Shown here one piece after another: positions 28,201-35,918 of a stretch of 64,000 nucleotides of DNA. The notes below the pieces were generated by a model that saw only the letters and a list, made by a program, of their open reading frames with translations, did no database searches and was not told the DNA's origin. How positions within the stretch are numbered: the stretch's first letter is position 1; every line of letters begins with the position of its first letter. Source of the stretch: an uncultured Gemmatimonadota bacterium (GTDB taxonomy: Bacteria > Gemmatimonadota > Gemmatimonadetes > Gemmatimonadales > Gemmatimonadaceae); the NCBI GenBank assembly GCA_946480295.1, contig CAMLIT010000004.1:1-64000 (forward strand), written 5' to 3'. A program made the translations under genes and the position numbers.

Positions 28201-28466
28201 ACGGTGTCGCTGGTGGCGGCGAAGCCGATCCGGGCGGCGCGGACGACGTAGGTGCCCGGTGCGACGTTGGCGATGGTGTACTGCCCGTTCGGGCCGGATC
28301 GGGTGCCGAGGCGGGTGCCGACGACCTGGATGGTGACATCGGACACCGGCCGGCCGGTCTCACGCTCCGACACCGTGCCCGTGATGCGTCCGGCAGCCTG
28401 GGCTGCCGCGAGCTGGGCGACGATGGGGAGGGCGAGGAGAGCGGCGAGGACTGGCTTCCATCTCAT
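25281..28466 (-). CDS. susC: SusC/RagA-family TonB-dependent outer-membrane transporter
   Basis: A 1061-residue receptor predicted to import oligosaccharides with SusD. After the signal peptide (to about AAAQA) comes a carboxypeptidase-regulatory-like domain, ITGTVSERETGRPVSDVTI. Then follow the TonB-linked MVVVGYGTQKRSDLTGSVAS, a plug with IRGGSSITGNNEPLYVIDG and ASIEVLKDASATSIYGARGA, and a large beta-barrel ending in the aromatic GLNLSY. The ATG at 28466 has AGGAG (28479-28475) 8 bases upstream; the longer frame adds only low-complexity sequence. Two related inverted repeats lie 150-335 bases upstream. Confidence 0.96.
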   Translation of the reverse strand: MRWKPVLAALLALPIVAQLAAAQAAGRITGTVSERETGRPVSDVTIQVVGTRLGTRSGPNGQYTIANVAPGTYVVRAARIGFAATSDTVTIADGQTATADFRLHQISVTLDQMVVVGYGTQKRSDLTGSVASVTPHVDQTPTTSLEQTLQGAAPGVQVTTASSAPGGGISIRIRGGSSITGNNEPLYVIDGFPIENDPNNSSPTSGGRDPNVTVPSDPLSSLNPDDIASIEVLKDASATSIYGARGANGVIIITTRRGSAGKPRLAIDTYTGTQAIAKRYDLLTPREFVDFSNAWALNQTTPDTAFTNPDSVAALGTDWQNDIFRRAPMSSLQLSLTGGTSGDNATRYALSGGVLQQQGIVQNSDFKRISLRGNIDQAVGSKLHLTSNLLVSRVNTSQVPTDGSFNAGAGAVGAALEYIPIMPVRQADGSYSLMSANYPDALAALGLTGGNIPNPVASAFDVQDNLGDTRVLANATGEYTLMSGLTFKTNVGADLSDRTRDTYYPRTTLQGAALNGRAIRGTLSNSSWLTEYTLNYNKSFGTAHYIQAVAGYTRQANNGVRETMDNSQFVSDINGYNDIGAGSQVGGPTIGSSRTRWTLASYLGRINYTLLDRYLFTVTGREDGSSRFGADHRWGFFPSAAIGWRISEEPFMRRFTQIDQMKLRASYGVAGNPSIQPYQSLTHLTSEGYSFGGNIANAYVPSTLGNPNLGWESTKQADYGLDLTMWHSFLDLTADYYDKRTDQLLLAKALPTESGFSAAYVNAGSISNKGIELGLTLQPFRAATDGSFGWTTTLTYSRNRNKVLDLGGIDRLFATSINSDIKASGSLVQVGQPIGVFYGYRTDGIFRDSTELLAWEAKTHMSSGGAPDLGSTRFVDVNGDSVIDANDRTIIGNPNPKWTGGWQNTFSWHGFQLMALVDGSYGGQIMNLNLYRVEGASPSTNVLKSRFYDAWSPTNPNGKYPKVGSGLGFLGSDFTDQLLEDGSFTRLRTLSLSRDLPTTLFHGLLNGARFYITGQNLYTWTKYQGFNPDVSSLGVGNTNRGVDIGAYPLARTWIFGLNLSY

Positions 28467-28613
28467 CGAGCGGTCTCCTGAGAGAGCCACGGCGCGAGGG
28501 CCGGGGGGAAGGAGGTGATGGGAGTGAGCGGGGGCAGGGCGGGGGCGCGGACGCTGAAGTGATCGGGGCGAAGTGGGCGCGCCGGGTGGGCGGGCGGGTG
28601 GCGGCGTCGCGTG

Positions 28614-28634
28614 TTTGTTCTCTTTACGAACAAA
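28614..28634 (-). promoter_or_regulatory. candidate operator 1 upstream of susC
   Basis: Perfect inverted repeat TTTGTTC-7 bases-GAACAAA in otherwise GC-rich DNA, about 150 bases before the susC ATG. Likely a dimeric regulator site; regulator unknown. Confidence 0.5.
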
Positions 28635-28779
28635 ATACCTCTCCGTTAGGACCACAGCACCTGCGGGACAGCGCGGAGCGTCAGGGTGCGTCGGTGGTGC
28701 GGCGCACTGGGTTAGGACACTCCGGCTCGATCCGGTCGGCGGCGCGCGAACGGCGGCGCCGCGACTGCCGACGCGCCAC

Positions 28780-28800
28780 TTTGTTCGCCACAGGAACTAT
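28780..28800 (-). promoter_or_regulatory. candidate operator 2 upstream of susC
   Basis: TTTGTTC-7 bases-GAACTAT: same left half-site and spacer length as operator 1, right half matching at 4 of 7 positions, 166 bases farther upstream. Confidence 0.4.
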
Positions 28801-28940
28801 ACGCGCCCGCTCTGCCCTCCGCTGGACGCGCCCGGACCGACCCACAAAATGACGGCGCGCCGGAGCCCTGTCCAGAGCCCGACCCGCCGTCCTCACCCCA
28901 TGTCGCCTGTTCCCGGGCGAACCACCCGCGTACCCGACGC

Positions 28941-28963
28941 CGGAGTCGCCCGCCCCGACTCCG
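28941..28963 (-). terminator. hairpin directly after the unknown gene
   Basis: 8-bp stem (28941-28948 with 28956-28963) with a 7-base loop, adjoining the stop codon of the 28964-29569 gene. No U-tract. Confidence 0.4.
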
Positions 28964-29569
28964 TCAGCCCCCGGCCGCCGCTCCGCCCGATGCGCTCCGC
29001 ACCCCCGCTTCGGCCGACCCTGTCGCCGCCAGCGGCCGCCGCACCCCGGCCACGATCATCGCCGTCAGCTCCTCCCGACCCGCCGCTTCGGCCCGACCCC
29101 GCTCGGCGAAGCCGTAGGCCAGCGCGATGTCGCGCAGCCGCGCCGTGTCCAGCGCGCGGAGCTCCTTCAGGAGCACGTCGTGTCCCTGCAGGTACGCCTC
29201 GAACGGGTCCAGCACCGGGTGCGGCTGCACCGGCCGCCGGTCCGCCACCACGAGGGACGGGCCCGGGCCCTCGAAATACGGGTGCAGCGGCCGCTCCCGC
29301 TCGATGTACACCGGCCCCGCGAGCGCCCGGCCAAGCGCCCCCTCGAGGAAGATCCGCGTCAGCCCGGTCGCCCAGTACATGAGATCCGTGCGATTCGGCT
29401 GCACGGTCTCCTTGCCCGTGCGGATCACCGTGGGGCTGTGATCCGCCGGAACGAACTCGATCCACCCCTCCCAGACGTGCCCCGCCTGGCGGCCGCACGC
29501 CCGCGGAACGAACCAGCGTCCGTCGGGGGCTCTCATCACCGTATCGAACTGCACCAGCACCTCTGCCAT
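28964..29569 (-). CDS. protein of unknown function
   Basis: A 201-residue protein with no family I recognise. The N-terminal half (EVLVQFDTVMRAPDGRWFVPRACGR, WEGWIEFVPAD, TVIRTGKETVQPNRTDLMYW) looks like a compact globular domain. Later segments are PHPVLDPFEAYLQGHDVLLKELRALD and an amphipathic helix DIALAYGFAERG. The C-terminus is low-complexity. The ATG at 29569 has GGAG 5 bases upstream and is preferred over an in-frame ATG 16 codons earlier. No signal peptide or membrane segment is seen, so it is probably cytoplasmic. It is flanked by repeats, not by an obvious operon. Confidence 0.7.
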   Translation of the reverse strand: MAEVLVQFDTVMRAPDGRWFVPRACGRQAGHVWEGWIEFVPADHSPTVIRTGKETVQPNRTDLMYWATGLTRIFLEGALGRALAGPVYIERERPLHPYFEGPGPSLVVADRRPVQPHPVLDPFEAYLQGHDVLLKELRALDTARLRDIALAYGFAERGRAEAAGREELTAMIVAGVRRPLAATGSAEAGVRSASGGAAAGG

Positions 29570-29617
29570 CTGCGCTCCGGTAGGGGACTGGTGTTTGTAG
29601 TGCAATGAAGGAGCCAT

Positions 29618-29643
29618 GAGGCGGGAGGCGGGAGGCGGGAGGC
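29618..29643 (+). repeat. GAGGCGG 7-base tandem array
   Basis: About 3.7 tandem copies of GAGGCGG. Same unit as the CGCCTCC arrays at 30086 and 47081, but on the opposite strand. Confidence 0.85.
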
Positions 29644-29731
29644 TCCCCGACCCGTCCGGCCTCCTCGCGCGGCCGCGCGTCCCTCTACCGGGCCGGCTTC
29701 GAACGAGGCGACACGGATTTCACGGAAGATG

Positions 29732-29817
29732 CGGATTCGGCAGTGCATTCGTGGACATTCGCGTCTCCCCACCGTGTTATGCCCGCTCGAGCGAGGATGG
29801 CTACGCACGGCGCGATC
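29732..29817 (+). repeat. dispersed repeat R1, copy 1
   Basis: Contains GGATTCGGCAGTGCATTCGT, then GTGTTATGCC and ACGCACGGCGCGA. These blocks recur in the same order in copy 3 on the minus strand (46864-46770); the last two recur in copy 2. Confidence 0.75.
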
Positions 29818-29859
29818 GGACCTTCTCGCGCCACCGCTGCCCCCTTATCCGGCCAGCAT

Positions 29860-29914
29860 CCAACGACCAGGCGCGAATTGAACAGACACATCGTGCGAAC
29901 CGGCGCGAATGGGG
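29860..29914 (+). repeat. dispersed repeat R2, copy 1
   Basis: Contains CGCGAATTGA, TCGTGCG and CGGCGCGAA in an arrangement matching the minus strand of 46992-46938. Confidence 0.75.
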
Positions 29915-29997
29915 GGAGCGGTGGGGTAGCCGGGAGCCGGACCCGCCGCTGGGTGCGAGGAGCTCTCGCGCCACGCGGCGCGATCCGCGCCGATCCG

Positions 29998-30068
29998 CTC
30001 CGCATCCGTCCAATCCGTGTCCCCTTCGTGTGATGCCGGCCCGGGGGAGGAGCCCCACGCACGGCGCG
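29998..30068 (+). repeat. dispersed repeat R1, degenerate copy 2
   Basis: GTGTGATGCCGG followed by ACGCACGGCGCG matches the second half of R1; the first half is eroded (AATCCGTGTCCCCTTC). Confidence 0.6.
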
Positions 30069-30085
30069 CCGAAGCCAGGGTTGCA

Positions 30086-30117
30086 CGCCTCCCGCCTCCC
30101 GCCTCCCGCCTCCCGCC
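30086..30117 (+). repeat. CGCCTCC 7-base tandem array
   Basis: Four full copies of CGCCTCC plus a partial fifth, ending one base from the stop codon of the minus-strand gene at 30119. Confidence 0.88.
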
Positions 30118-30118
30118 C

Positions 30119-30952
30119 TCACCCCACCCCCAACCTCCTCTCCAACGCCTCCCTCCTCGACCGGCTCACCCGCAACCTCGCCCCGCTCCGCAGCACGACC
30201 TCGTAGTCGCCCCCGGGCGCCTTGAGCAGCGTGTCCACGAGATCCAGCCGCACGAGCGCGGAGCGGTGCACGCGGAAGAACTGGTTCGGGTCCAGCCGCT
30301 CCTCCAGCGACTGCATCGACTCGCGGATCACGTACCGGCGGTCGCCGACGTGGAGCTCGGCGTAGGGGCCGTCCGCCGTGATGTAGTCGATGTCCGACAC
30401 GGGGACGACGCGCACCTTGCCCTTCATCTCCACCGCGATGCGCTCGAGGTAGGGCGGCCGACCGCCCGCGCCGGCGTTCGCGGTCGGCGACCCCTCGCCC
30501 GGGGGGGCGATCGGTGCACCGGCGCCGCCGCTCCCCGCCAGCACCGCCATGAGCTGTCGGCGCAGGTCGCCCATCTGCCGCAGCTCGAGCAGCCGGCGCG
30601 CGCGGGCGAACGCCTGCTCGAAGCGCTCGTCGTCGAACGGCTTCACGAGGTAGTCCACCGCGGCGAGGTCGAACGCCTTCAGCGCGTACTGGTCGTACGC
30701 GGTGACGAAGATGGTGGCCGGCATCGCGTCCACGCCGACCGCGCGGACGACGTCGATCCCCGTCCGGCCGGGCATCTGCACGTCGAGGAAGACGAGGTCC
30801 GGGTGGAGGCGGCGGATGAGCTCCACCGCGGCATCCCCGTCTCCCGCGGTGCCGACCACCTCGACGTCGGGCTGCTCGCGCAGCAGGTCCTCGAGGCGCT
30901 GCCGCGCGAGAGGCTCGTCGTCGGCGACGAGGACGCGGATCGGGGTGGGCAT
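30119..30952 (-). CDS. LytTR-family response regulator
   Basis: A 277-residue two-component regulator. Residues 1-120 form a receiver: acidic pair in VADDE (11-13), phosphoacceptor Asp57 in VFLDVQMPG, Thr in FVTAYD and Lys in YLVKPFDD. After a Gly/Ala-rich linker, residues about 175-275 form a LytTR DNA-binding domain (VSDIDYITADGPYAELH, FFRVHRSALV). It lies 11 bases after the sensor kinase gene. Likely controls the divergent efflux operon or other genes. The stop abuts a 7-base tandem array. Confidence 0.94.
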   Translation of the reverse strand: MPTPIRVLVADDEPLARQRLEDLLREQPDVEVVGTAGDGDAAVELIRRLHPDLVFLDVQMPGRTGIDVVRAVGVDAMPATIFVTAYDQYALKAFDLAAVDYLVKPFDDERFEQAFARARRLLELRQMGDLRRQLMAVLAGSGGAGAPIAPPGEGSPTANAGAGGRPPYLERIAVEMKGKVRVVPVSDIDYITADGPYAELHVGDRRYVIRESMQSLEERLDPNQFFRVHRSALVRLDLVDTLLKAPGGDYEVVLRSGARLRVSRSRREALERRLGVG

Positions 30953-30963
30953 CGGCGTCGTGC

Positions 30964-32124
30964 CTAACGAGCGGCCGCCGCCGCGGCGTGCAGGTCGGCG
31001 GCGGTGTGGTACGGGATCCGCACCTCCGCCAGCGCGCCGCCGTCGGTGCTCGCGTGCAGCGTGAACGCGGCCGCGTCGCCGTAGAGCTGCTCCAGCCGCG
31101 CGACGGTGTTGCGGATCCCGACCCCCGTGGACGGCGCGCCGGGCTCCGGCCCGCCCGGACCGTTGTCGCGCACCCGCAGCACGAGCGTGCTCCCCTCCAC
31201 CGTCGCCTCGATCGCGACGCGTCCCACCCCCTCCACGCGGCTGCTCCCGTGCTTGATCGCGTTCTCCACGATCGGCTGCAGCACGAGGTTGGGCACGAGC
31301 GCGTCGCGGGCGCGCGCCTCGATGTCCGTCGCCACCTCGAGCCGTCCCTGGAAGCGGATCTGCATGATCTCCACGTAGCGGGCGAGGAGCTCCAGCTCGC
31401 GCTCGAGCGGGATCTCCTGCTCGGTCGCGCCCTCGATCGTGTGCCGCAGCAGCTCGCTCAACCGGGAGATCATCCGGCGTACGCCGCGCGGGTCCCGCTC
31501 GACGAGCGACGAGATCGCGTGCAGGGTGTTGAAGAGGAAGTGCGGGTCGAGCTGCCGGCGCAGCGCGTCGAGCCGCGCTTCCGCGAGCTGGGCCTCCAGC
31601 CGCGCCGTCTCGGCCGCCAGGCGCACCGATTCCTCCCGGCGCGCGCGATAGCGCAGCGAGAAGTCCCGCGCCAGGCCGGCGGCGAGCACTCCCATGTAGA
31701 TCACCAGCTCGTTGAGGAACCAGAGCCGGCGTGCCGCCGAGAGCAGCGTCATCGGCGGGAAGCGTCGCGGGCCAGGCGGCGGCGGGAGGAGCGCGACGCG
31801 CAGCGCGGCGATCGCGACGTCCACGCCAATCGCGATGACGATGCCCGCGCCGAGCAGGAGCGCGATGCGCGCCGCGCGGCTCCCCCGCTCGACGCTGTAC
31901 CGGCTCGCCAACCAGAACACGAGCGGCGTGAGCAGCGCCCACGCGTACGCCTCGATGAACGCGAGCGCGACGAAGGCGGAGGACGCCGTGCTCCGCAGTC
32001 CACCGCCGCGCGGATCGAGCAGCCGGTTCGCCGACATGAGCATCGCCATGAACGTCCAGAACGCGACGATCAGGACGAGCTCGCGGCGGCTCAGCCGTAC
32101 GGCAGTGGTGTTCGGGTCGGTCAC
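30964..32124 (-). CDS. LytS/YehU-type sensor histidine kinase
   Basis: A 386-residue membrane kinase with about four N-terminal hydrophobic segments (residues 15-150), a coiled-coil linker, and a His_kinase domain with DPHFLFNTLHAISS (His195). The ATPase part has NLVLQPIVENAIKHG (N box), VRDNGPGG (G1) and GVGIRNTVARLEQLYG (G2). The start is a GTG at 32124. Cotranscribed with the LytTR regulator downstream. No large sensor domain is seen, so the signal is probably sensed in or near the membrane. Confidence 0.93.
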   Translation of the reverse strand: MTDPNTTAVRLSRRELVLIVAFWTFMAMLMSANRLLDPRGGGLRSTASSAFVALAFIEAYAWALLTPLVFWLASRYSVERGSRAARIALLLGAGIVIAIGVDVAIAALRVALLPPPPGPRRFPPMTLLSAARRLWFLNELVIYMGVLAAGLARDFSLRYRARREESVRLAAETARLEAQLAEARLDALRRQLDPHFLFNTLHAISSLVERDPRGVRRMISRLSELLRHTIEGATEQEIPLERELELLARYVEIMQIRFQGRLEVATDIEARARDALVPNLVLQPIVENAIKHGSSRVEGVGRVAIEATVEGSTLVLRVRDNGPGGPEPGAPSTGVGIRNTVARLEQLYGDAAAFTLHASTDGGALAEVRIPYHTAADLHAAAAAAR

Positions 32125-32311
32125 GGTCTCACCCCGCGTGCGACGGTCGTGCCAGCCAGCCCCGTCTGGATTACGCGCCGAGCCCGCCTGCCGTTCGTGA
32201 CGGCTGCGTGCCGTTCATGACATGCACGTGCAAGTGGCCCTGCGCGCGCCGTTTGGCGGCGTCGAACGCGATACAGTGGGAGAGCGAAGAACGACATCTC
32301 GAGGGAATCAC

Positions 32312-33613
32312 ATGAAGAACATTCGCATCACAGCGACCGCCGCAATCCTCGTGATCGGCGCGGGGACCGCCTGGTTCTACCATCGTGCCGAAGCGCACGA
32401 GGCGCCGGCGTACCGGACGGCGGTCGTCCAGCACGGCAACCTGCAGTCGAGCGTGTCGGCGACCGGCACCTTGAGCGCGGACACGACGGTCCAGGTCGGG
32501 ACCCAGGTGTCGGGGCAGGTCAGCGCCATCTACGTGGACTTCAACGCCCACGTGAAGAAGGGGCAGCTCCTCGCGCGCATCGACCCCACGCTGCAGGAGC
32601 AGGCGGTGCAGGACGCGCAGGCCGGGCTCGACAAGGTGCGCGCGCAGCTCCAGCAGGCGCAGAGCGAGTACGGGCGCGAGAAGCAGCTCTACGACGCGAA
32701 GGTCGTCACGGCGAGCGAGTTCAGCGCGGCGCAGTCGACGTATCTCGCCGCGCAGGCCGAGATGAAGTCGGCGGACGTGGCGCTCCAGCGCGCGCAGAAG
32801 AACCTCGGCTACACCTACATCCACGCGCCGATCGACGGCGTGGTCGTCGAGCGCAACGTGGACGTCGGCCAGACGGTGGCCGCGAGCCTCTCCGCGCCGC
32901 AGCTCTTCCTGATCGCCAACGACCTTGGCCGGATGCAGATCCTCGCGTCGGTGGACGAGAGCGACATCGGGCAGATCCAGCTCGGGCAGCCGGTGAGCTT
33001 CACCGTGCAGTCGTACCCGAACGAGACGTTCTCGGGCACCGTGAAGCAGGTGCGCCTGCAATCGAAGACGCAGGACAACGTCGTGAACTACACCGTGGTC
33101 GTCGACGTGCGGAACACGAAGAACAAGCTGCTTCCGGGCATGACCGCCACGGTGCAGTTCCAGACGGGCGAGGCGAACGACGTGCTGATCGTGCCCAACG
33201 CGGCGCTGCGCTTCCGGCCGACGCCGGAGATGCTGGCGGCGGCGGGGATCACGCCGGGCGCGACGCGCGGCGGCCGTGATTCCACGGCGCGCGGCGGCGG
33301 CGCCACCGGCGGCAGCGGCGCGGCGCGATGGAGCGGCATGGGCGGCGGCGCGTCCGCGCGCGGCGGCCAGGGCACGGGGTCGAGCGGCAATCACGCCATG
33401 CTCTGGGTCATGAAGAACGGCAAGCCGACGCCGGTGCGCGTGCAGACGGGGCTCACCGACGGCCAGAACACGGTCGTCAGCGGCAACGGGCTCACGGCGG
33501 GGACGCCGGTGATCATCGGCATCACGGGCGGTGCCACCAGCACCGCGACGGCGAATCCGCTGCAGCCGCAGGGCGGGATGCGCCGTGGCCCCGGCGGGCC
33601 GGGAGGCTTCTGA
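32312..33613 (+). CDS. macA: MacA-like periplasmic adaptor of an ABC efflux system
   Basis: A 433-residue HlyD-family membrane fusion protein with one N-terminal membrane anchor (AAILVIGAGTAWFY). The lipoyl half motifs (VSATGTLSADTTVQVGTQVSG and IHAPIDGVVVERNVDVGQTV) flank a coiled-coil hairpin rich in Gln/Glu. The C-terminal third carries a Gly/Ala/Arg-rich insert (about 345-385), longer than in E. coli MacA. The ATG at 32312 follows GAGGGA; an upstream extension is low quality. The stop overlaps the ATPase gene start by one base. Confidence 0.9.
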   Translation: MKNIRITATAAILVIGAGTAWFYHRAEAHEAPAYRTAVVQHGNLQSSVSATGTLSADTTVQVGTQVSGQVSAIYVDFNAHVKKGQLLARIDPTLQEQAVQDAQAGLDKVRAQLQQAQSEYGREKQLYDAKVVTASEFSAAQSTYLAAQAEMKSADVALQRAQKNLGYTYIHAPIDGVVVERNVDVGQTVAASLSAPQLFLIANDLGRMQILASVDESDIGQIQLGQPVSFTVQSYPNETFSGTVKQVRLQSKTQDNVVNYTVVVDVRNTKNKLLPGMTATVQFQTGEANDVLIVPNAALRFRPTPEMLAAAGITPGATRGGRDSTARGGGATGGSGAARWSGMGGGASARGGQGTGSSGNHAMLWVMKNGKPTPVRVQTGLTDGQNTVVSGNGLTAGTPVIIGITGGATSTATANPLQPQGGMRRGPGGPGGF

Positions 33614-34455
33614 TGAAGACGGAGGAGAACGTGACGGACAGGCCCGTCATCCGGATCGCGAACGTGAAGAAGGTCTACCGCATGGGCGAGAACGAGGTGT
33701 TCGCACTGCGTGGGGTGGACCTGACGGTCCGCGCCGGCGAGATGATCGCGGTGATGGGCTCCTCCGGCTCCGGCAAGTCCACGCTGATGAACATCCTCGG
33801 CTGCCTCGACGTGCCGAGCGAGGGCGAGTACTGGCTCGACGGCACGCGGGTGGACAACATGACGAAGAACCAGCTCGCCGACATCCGCAACGCGAAGCTC
33901 GGCTTCGTGTTCCAGGGGTTCAACCTCCTGGCGCGGACGAGCGCGATCGACAACGTCGAGCTGCCGCTGCTCTACGACCGCAGCGGCCGGAAGCGCGACA
34001 CGAAGGCCCTCGCCACCGACGCGCTGCGGCGCGTCGGTCTCGGCGATCGGCTCGACCACCAGCCGAGCGAGCTCTCGGGGGGACAGCAGCAGCGCGTGGC
34101 GATCGCCCGCGCGCTCGTGACCTCGCCGACGCTCCTCCTGGCCGACGAGCCCACCGGTAACCTCGACAGCCGCATGACGATCGAGGTGATGGCGCTCTTC
34201 CAGGAGCTCAACGACCAGGGGATCACGATCGTGCTCGTGACGCACGAGCCGGACGTGGCACGGTACGCGAAGCGGATCGTGGAGGTGAAGGACGGCCGGA
34301 TCCTGCGCGACCACCCGGTCGCCACCCGCCGGCGCGCCGCCGACGACCTGCTGGAGCTCGTGAACCACACGGGTGTTGACGCGGCGCCGAGCGAGTTGCG
34401 GGAGGAAACGCTTCCCGCTTCCCACGTCCCGCGTCCCGCGAAGGAGGCCGCATGA
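33613..34455 (+). CDS. MacB-type ABC transporter ATPase
   Basis: A 280-residue ATP-binding protein. Walker A is [10 protein letters not shown]-loop FVFQGFNLL, signature [15 protein letters not shown], Walker [13 protein letters not shown] and H-loop LVTHEPD. It matches the MacB/LolD-type subfamily. Unlike E. coli MacB, ATPase and permease are separate genes. The last 20 residues are encoded partly by a 7-base-periodic stretch (34410-34437) and may not be conserved. The stop overlaps the permease start (ATGA). Confidence 0.93.
   Translation: MKTEENVTDRPVIRIANVKKVYRMGENEVFALRGVDLTVRAGEMIAVMGSSGSGKSTLMNILGCLDVPSEGEYWLDGTRVDNMTKNQLADIRNAKLGFVFQGFNLLARTSAIDNVELPLLYDRSGRKRDTKALATDALRRVGLGDRLDHQPSELSGGQQQRVAIARALVTSPTLLLADEPTGNLDSRMTIEVMALFQELNDQGITIVLVTHEPDVARYAKRIVEVKDGRILRDHPVATRRRAADDLLELVNHTGVDAAPSELREETLPASHVPRPAKEAA
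34410..34440 (+). repeat. 7-base-periodic repeat inside the 3' end of the ATPase gene
   Basis: GCTTCCC twice, then ACGTCCC and GCGTCCC: four consecutive heptamers with a common TCCC core, translated as part of the C-terminal tail. Confidence 0.6.
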
Positions 34456-35669
34456 AGCAGTCGACGCTCTTCAAGGTCGCGACGCAGAGCATCCGCAAGA
34501 ACAAGATGCGCACGCTGCTCACGATGCTCGGCATCGTCATCGGCGTGGGCGCCGTGATCGTCATGGTGGCGGTCGGCCAGGGGGCGCAGTCGCGCATCGC
34601 GGACCAGATCAACAACCTCGGGACGAACCTGATCATGGTCACCCCGGGCGCGGTCACGCAGGGCGGCGTCAACCAGGGCGCGGGCGCCCTCAACAAGCTC
34701 ACCCCGGCCGACGCCGAGAAGCTGAAGCGCGAGGCCACCACGCTCACGGGCGTGTCGCCGGTGATCATGACGCACGCGCAGGTGATCGCGAACCAGAACA
34801 ACTGGCGGACGACGGTGAACGGCGTCTCCGGGGACTATCCGATCATCCGCGACTGGAACGTCTCGTCCGGCGCCTACTTCACCGACCAGGACGTGCGCTC
34901 GGCGCGGAAGGTGGCGGTGATCGGCGCGACGGTGGCGAACAACCTCTTCCCGGGGATGGACCCCGTGGGCTCGGAGATCCAGATCGGCCACGCGCCCTTC
35001 ACCGTGATCGGCGTGCTCGCCGCGAAGGGGCAGACGTCGAGCGGGCAGGACATGGACGACGTGATCCTCATGCCGTACACGACGGCGCAGGAGCGGTTGA
35101 GCGGCTTCATGCGGCTCGGCGCGATCCTCGCCAGCACCTCGTCGCCGGACGAGATCCCGGCGGCGCAGAACGAGATCGAGCAGATCATGCGCGAGTCGCA
35201 CCGGCTGGCCGACGGCGTGGATGACGACTTCACCGTCCGCAACCAGACGGAGCTGGCGCAGGCGGCCGAGGGCGCGACGGCGGTCATGACCTATCTGCTC
35301 GCCGCGATCGCGTCGGTGTCGCTCCTCGTCGGCGGCATCGGGATCATGAACATCATGCTCGTCTCGGTGACGGAGCGGACGCGCGAGATCGGCGTCCGCA
35401 TGGCGATCGGCGCGCGCGGCTCGGACGTGCTCACGCAGTTCCTCGTCGAGAGCGTCGTCATGAGCACGCTCGGTGGACTGATCGGCCTCGGCACCGGCTT
35501 CGCCGGCGCGGCGCTGCTCGGCCACCTGACCGGCTGGGCGACGTCCACTCCGCCCGGCGCCGCGCTGATCGCCGTCGGCTTCTCGGCGCTGGTCGGCGTG
35601 TTCTTCGGCTTCTATCCCGCGCGCAAGGCGGCGGCGCTGAATCCGATACAGGCCTTGAGGTATGAGTGA
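34452..35669 (+). CDS. MacB-type ABC transporter permease
   Basis: A 405-residue permease of the MacB/FtsX fold. The N-terminal helix ([21 protein letters not shown]) is followed by a large periplasmic domain (residues about 45-270) and three C-terminal helices with [20 protein letters not shown] and [20 protein letters not shown]. With the adaptor and ATPase it forms an efflux complex for peptides, macrolides or lipids, needing an outer-membrane TolC partner encoded elsewhere. Confidence 0.93.
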   Translation: MKQSTLFKVATQSIRKNKMRTLLTMLGIVIGVGAVIVMVAVGQGAQSRIADQINNLGTNLIMVTPGAVTQGGVNQGAGALNKLTPADAEKLKREATTLTGVSPVIMTHAQVIANQNNWRTTVNGVSGDYPIIRDWNVSSGAYFTDQDVRSARKVAVIGATVANNLFPGMDPVGSEIQIGHAPFTVIGVLAAKGQTSSGQDMDDVILMPYTTAQERLSGFMRLGAILASTSSPDEIPAAQNEIEQIMRESHRLADGVDDDFTVRNQTELAQAAEGATAVMTYLLAAIASVSLLVGGIGIMNIMLVSVTERTREIGVRMAIGARGSDVLTQFLVESVVMSTLGGLIGLGTGFAGAALLGHLTGWATSTPPGAALIAVGFSALVGVFFGFYPARKAAALNPIQALRYE

Positions 35670-35683
35670 ACCGCTGAACGAGA

Positions 35684-35704
35684 GGGTCGGGGGTCGAGGG
35701 TCGA
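35684..35704 (+). repeat. GGGTCGR 7-base tandem array
   Basis: Three tandem heptamers (GGGTCGG, GGGTCGA, GGGTCGA) starting 15 bases after the permease stop. The following 35705-35860 shows no recognised feature. Confidence 0.65.
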
Positions 35705-35868
35705 GAAGGACACCAGATAGGTGATAGGAACGAGCAACTAGTGACGCCGTGATCAGTTCCTGATTCCTATGCCACTAACGCACTGCTCTCGACCGAAGCT
35801 CGGCTGAGCGCGACCGGCCACGGGCGCCGGCGGCGGCAGCATTGGCGCGCTGGGATGCGTATCTTGAG

Positions 35869-35894
35869 ACGGGGCCCGGGATGACCGGCCCCGT
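35869..35894 (+). promoter_or_regulatory. leader hairpin before the TonB receptor gene
   Basis: ACGGGGCC and GGCCCCGT pair perfectly around a 10-base loop, 9 bases before AGGAGG (35904-35909). Could influence translation or be an attenuator. It does not resemble a cobalamin riboswitch. Confidence 0.4.
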
Positions 35895-35918
35895 TCCCAC
35901 CTCAGGAGGCCAACGCTC

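Larger units (their letters stand above)
28467..28940. other. 474-base leader region upstream of susC
   Basis: No plausible gene. It contains the susC ribosome-binding site, a GC-rich G-tract stretch (28500-28610), the inverted repeat at 28614-28634, two GTTAGGAC sequences (28644 and 28713 area) and the second repeat at 28780-28800. The AT-richer islands around both inverted repeats are the best candidates for promoter and operator sequences. Confidence 0.5.
29570..30118. other. 549-base gene-free gap built of repeats (gap A)
   Basis: No credible coding sequence. The order is a GAGGCGG array, R1 copy, R2 copy, degenerate second R1 copy, and a CGCCTCC array that ends next to the stop of the response-regulator gene. 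R1 and R2 recur in the other large gap (46596-47120). Confidence 0.75.

Noticed and set aside
29618..30117. CRISPR array
   Set aside because: Repeats are 7-base tandem units without spacers, or long dispersed blocks with unequal spacing; no cas genes nearby.
35670..35918. Cobalamin riboswitch before the TonB receptor operon
   Set aside because: The expected conserved boxes are absent and only a simple hairpin is seen; the binding protein also points to heme.
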